Assembly (NCBI GenBank): GCA_016756835.1
Contig: JAESPE010000010.1
Location: 1 to 53,385 of the forward strand
Source: a gamma proteobacterium endosymbiont of Lamellibrachia anaximandri
Lineage (GTDB): Bacteria > Pseudomonadota > Gammaproteobacteria > Chromatiales > Chromatiaceae
Reading direction: 5' to 3'
DNA: 53,385 nt
In this document: one piece after another, positions 51,078 through 53,385 of the stretch
Layout of the letters: each line of letters starts with the position of its first letter
How positions within the stretch are numbered: the stretch's first letter is position 1
The notes under the pieces: model-generated
Told to the model about the DNA's origin: nothing
Database searches by the model: none
What the model saw: only the letters and a program-made list of their open reading frames with translations
Made by a program: the position numbers and the translations under genes

Positions 51078-53270
51078 ATGAACAATACGACCAACAATCG
51101 CCTATTACGTTTCATCCTGTCGATGATCTTACTACTGACCTCCCACACCCTCTTGGCGCAGTCTGTAGTCGATCACCGGATCGAGGTGAGCATTGATCCC
51201 GAGACAGGGAGTCTCAACGTCAAGGATACCGTCACCCTGCCCGACAATGGCAACACCGGGTTCACCCTTCATGCCGGACTCAAGGCACGCATTCTAACCC
51301 CCGGCGTGCAACTCTCCCAAACGAGTCGCGCAAACCGGGAGATTCCGCTGCAAGGCTATCGTGTCAGCCTGCCCCAAGGCGTGAAACAATTCACCCTGGA
51401 GTATACAGGGAAGATCAAACACGGCTTCACCACCACCCACGAAAGTACCGGCCGCAGCCGACAGAGACTCGCAGGTACCATCTCATCCGAGGGAGTATTT
51501 CTCGATGCCGGAGTTGCCTGGTACCCCCGGTTCGGCGGCTCCCTGAAAACCTTTTCGCTCAGTGTAGATCTGCCCGACGGCTGGCTGGTGGTCAGTCAGG
51601 GCAGTGGCCCCGTAAAAGCGCAGGGCAGCAGCGCAACCGTTTGGTCCGCCAAACTGCCCCAGGACGACATCTACCTCATCGCGGCGCCTTTCCACTTCTA
51701 TTCGAAACAACAGGGAAACACCGAAGCACAGGTTTTTCTGCGGCAGAAGGATCCAAACCTGGCGGACCGGTACCTGCAGGCCACCAACCGCTATCTGACA
51801 CTCTATGAAAAACTGATCGGCCCCTACCCCTACGCCAAGTTCGCACTGGTGGAGAACTTCTGGGAGACCGGCTACGGCATGCCTTCATTCACCCTTCTGG
51901 GCTCACGGGTGATCCGCCTGCCTTTCATCATATACACCTCCTATCCTCACGAGATTCTGCACAACTGGTGGGGCAACGGTGTCTATGTCGATTATGCGCA
52001 CGGCAACTGGAGCGAAGGGCTGACCAGCTACCTGGCGGATCACCTTCTGAAAGAGCAGCGGGGCCAGGGGATGGCGTACCGGCGTTCCGCCCTGCAGCGC
52101 TACGGGGATTTCGTCCGCGACAGCAACGACTTTCCCCTCACCGCCTTCCGCAGCCGCCACACCAGCGCCAGCCAATCGGTAGGTTATGACAAGGCATTGA
52201 TGATGTTTCACATGCTGCGCCGCAAACTGGGGGACGAACAGTTCATCCAGGGACTGCGCCGCTTCTACCGCGACAACCAGTTTAAGCAGGCCGGTTACGC
52301 TGAACTGCGCAGCGCGTTCGAGCAGGTTAGTGGCAGCGATCTGAGACCCTTTTTCCAGCAATGGACGGAACGGAACGGGGCACCCAGACTGGAACTCAGT
52401 GAACTCAAAGTGGCTGCGCAAACCGGTGGTTACCGACTATCCGGCAAGCTACGTCAGACTCAGGCGGCAGCCCCATTTGAACTCGACATCCCCATTATCA
52501 TCTATCTGGCAGATGCACCCCCGCTACGGATGACCTTGCCGATGCGAGAGTATTCATTGGACCTCGATTTCACCCTGCCGGAAAAACCCCTGCGTTTCGA
52601 AATCGATCCCTGGTTCGACCTCTTTCGTGAACTGCACCCGGACGAGGTTCCTCCAGTCTTCAGCGAACTGTTCGGCGCGGAGCAGTTGCTCATCGTACTC
52701 CCGGCAGATGCCCGGGAACCGCTGCTCGAAGGTTACCGGCAACTCGCAAACCAGTGGGCATCCGGGAACGACAATATAGAGATCAGACTCGACAAAGACT
52801 TGAGCCAACTACCGGATGATCGACAGATCTGGCTGATGGGCAAGGAGAACCAATTTCTAGATATATTAAATAAAATATTGAATAACAAGGATTATTCTTC
52901 GTCAGATAAGGCTATTTCTATAAAACAGAAAGCCTTTCCCCGATCCGCTCACAGCTTTGCCCTTGCCGGACGATCCGAATCAGGAAACACCATCGCCTGG
53001 TTGACCAGCGACGACCCGGCAAGTCTGCCGGGACTGGCGCGCAAACTGCCCCATTATGGAAAGTACAGCTACCTGGTGTTCGAAGGAGAGCGACCCGATA
53101 ACCGCGCCAAAGGCCAGTGGGATGTGAGCCGATCTCCGCTGCAACGACAGATCCACAGCGGACCCGTTGATCATATCGCCCCTCCTGCATCCTTATTGGA
53201 TGCCCTGGACAATCTACCGCACCCGAGTGCCGAAGTGACCGAGTCAACCTTGCAAAAAATGAAGATGTAA
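51078..53270 (+). CDS. M1-like (gluzincin) exported metallopeptidase
   Basis: Exported protein of 730 residues with a signal peptide (about 1-27, cleavage after LLAQ). An N-terminal beta domain (~30-200) is followed by a gluzincin catalytic domain with HEILH at 291-295 and zinc-ligand Glu313 in NWSEGLTSY. The GAMEN-type strand region reads ENFWETGYGMPSF. The gap between second His and Glu is 17 residues, one fewer than the usual 18 of M1. DKALMMFHMLRRKLGDEQF matches the later M1 helix. Residues ~545-730 form an unfamiliar C-terminal domain. A short AT-rich patch (52857-52925) interrupts it. Probably a periplasmic peptidase; substrate unknown. Confidence 0.82.
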   Translation: MNNTTNNRLLRFILSMILLLTSHTLLAQSVVDHRIEVSIDPETGSLNVKDTVTLPDNGNTGFTLHAGLKARILTPGVQLSQTSRANREIPLQGYRVSLPQGVKQFTLEYTGKIKHGFTTTHESTGRSRQRLAGTISSEGVFLDAGVAWYPRFGGSLKTFSLSVDLPDGWLVVSQGSGPVKAQGSSATVWSAKLPQDDIYLIAAPFHFYSKQQGNTEAQVFLRQKDPNLADRYLQATNRYLTLYEKLIGPYPYAKFALVENFWETGYGMPSFTLLGSRVIRLPFIIYTSYPHEILHNWWGNGVYVDYAHGNWSEGLTSYLADHLLKEQRGQGMAYRRSALQRYGDFVRDSNDFPLTAFRSRHTSASQSVGYDKALMMFHMLRRKLGDEQFIQGLRRFYRDNQFKQAGYAELRSAFEQVSGSDLRPFFQQWTERNGAPRLELSELKVAAQTGGYRLSGKLRQTQAAAPFELDIPIIIYLADAPPLRMTLPMREYSLDLDFTLPEKPLRFEIDPWFDLFRELHPDEVPPVFSELFGAEQLLIVLPADAREPLLEGYRQLANQWASGNDNIEIRLDKDLSQLPDDRQIWLMGKENQFLDILNKILNNKDYSSSDKAISIKQKAFPRSAHSFALAGRSESGNTIAWLTSDDPASLPGLARKLPHYGKYSYLVFEGERPDNRAKGQWDVSRSPLQRQIHSGPVDHIAPPASLLDALDNLPHPSAEVTESTLQKMKM

Positions 53271-53303
53271 ATGCTCTACAAGTGAGTCTTCGACCTCGTG
53301 AAA

Positions 53304-53332
53304 GATTTTGGGACATCCCAGTCCCCAAAATC
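53304..53332 (+). repeat. Hairpin after the peptidase gene
   Basis: GATTTTGGGAC pairs with GTCCCCAAAATC (one bulged C, six-base loop), 33 bases after the peptidase stop. No T tract follows, so it may be a repeat or a weak transcript end. The last 50 bases of the window show no gene. Confidence 0.45.
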
Positions 53333-53385
53333 GACTCGGCCTTCGACAGCCTGTTTGTGCCCCGGCCGTCCCGGTCACTGGCACT

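Noticed and set aside
1-53385. CRISPR arrays, tRNA or rRNA genes, insertion sequences, prophage
   Set aside because: No regularly spaced direct repeats, tRNA-like cloverleaf segments, rRNA motifs, transposase or phage proteins were seen on either strand.

Overview
The window is a compact, moderately GC-rich bacterial chromosome segment, almost certainly gammaproteobacterial. Evidence for this is an Escherichia-type riboflavin synthase, cmoA-cmoB, trhP (yegQ), the divergent lptF-lptG / pepA-holC block, a full arn (aminoarabinose lipid A) operon and a FimX-like c-di-GMP receptor. A DabA-type inorganic carbon accumulation operon points to a CO2-fixing chemoautotroph, most plausibly a sulfur oxidiser of the Chromatiales/Sedimenticolaceae kind. 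That last step is inference, because no carbon-fixation or sulfur gene lies inside the window.

Layout. 1-3.4 kb: 3' part of a V/A-type ATPase operon (A, B, D). 3.6-6.0 kb: multidomain FimX-like protein with degenerate Hpt, GGDEF and EAL domains. 6.2-10.6 kb: small secreted protein, ABC exporter, DUF2782 protein, polar amino-acid binding protein and riboflavin synthase. 10.9-12.6 kb: receiver-like protein translationally coupled to an MglA-like small GTPase. 12.9-22.3 kb: extended DAB operon, with DabA flanked by four different NuoL/M/N-type membrane subunits. 22.4-25.3 kb: PEBP-family protein, SprT-like metalloprotein, small secreted protein and a dihydrolipoamide dehydrogenase. 25.4-28.2 kb (minus): polysaccharide deacetylase-like protein, cmoB, cmoA. 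28.5-33.3 kb: small Cys-containing protein, then a minus-strand histidine kinase, FixJ-type regulator and UMF1-type MFS transporter. 33.5-39.8 kb: PilZ protein, RDD protein, lptG, lptF, pepA, holC, an unknown acidic protein and a DUF985 cupin. 40.1-48.4 kb (minus): DUF3616 protein and an arn operon with arnA split into two genes. 48.5-53.3 kb: trhP, a ChaN-PDZ protein and an M1-like metallopeptidase.

How the genes work together. The DAB operon couples a carbonic-anhydrase-like protein to ion-channel subunits for CO2/bicarbonate trapping. CmoA/CmoB and TrhP cover the hydroxylation and carboxymethylation steps of wobble uridine 34. LptFG and the Arn enzymes both act on lipopolysaccharide: export to the outer membrane and cationic lipid A modification. 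FimX-like, PilZ and MglA-like proteins suggest c-di-GMP and polarity control of type IV pili, although no pilus gene is present.

The most striking non-coding signal is a set of palindromic intergenic repeats, most of them with GTAG heads. One family occurs four times as an inverted pair of two arm subtypes whose stems show compensatory changes, which looks like a REP/BIME system. One copy supplies the stop codon of a neighbouring gene. No tRNA, rRNA, CRISPR array, insertion sequence or prophage was recognised.
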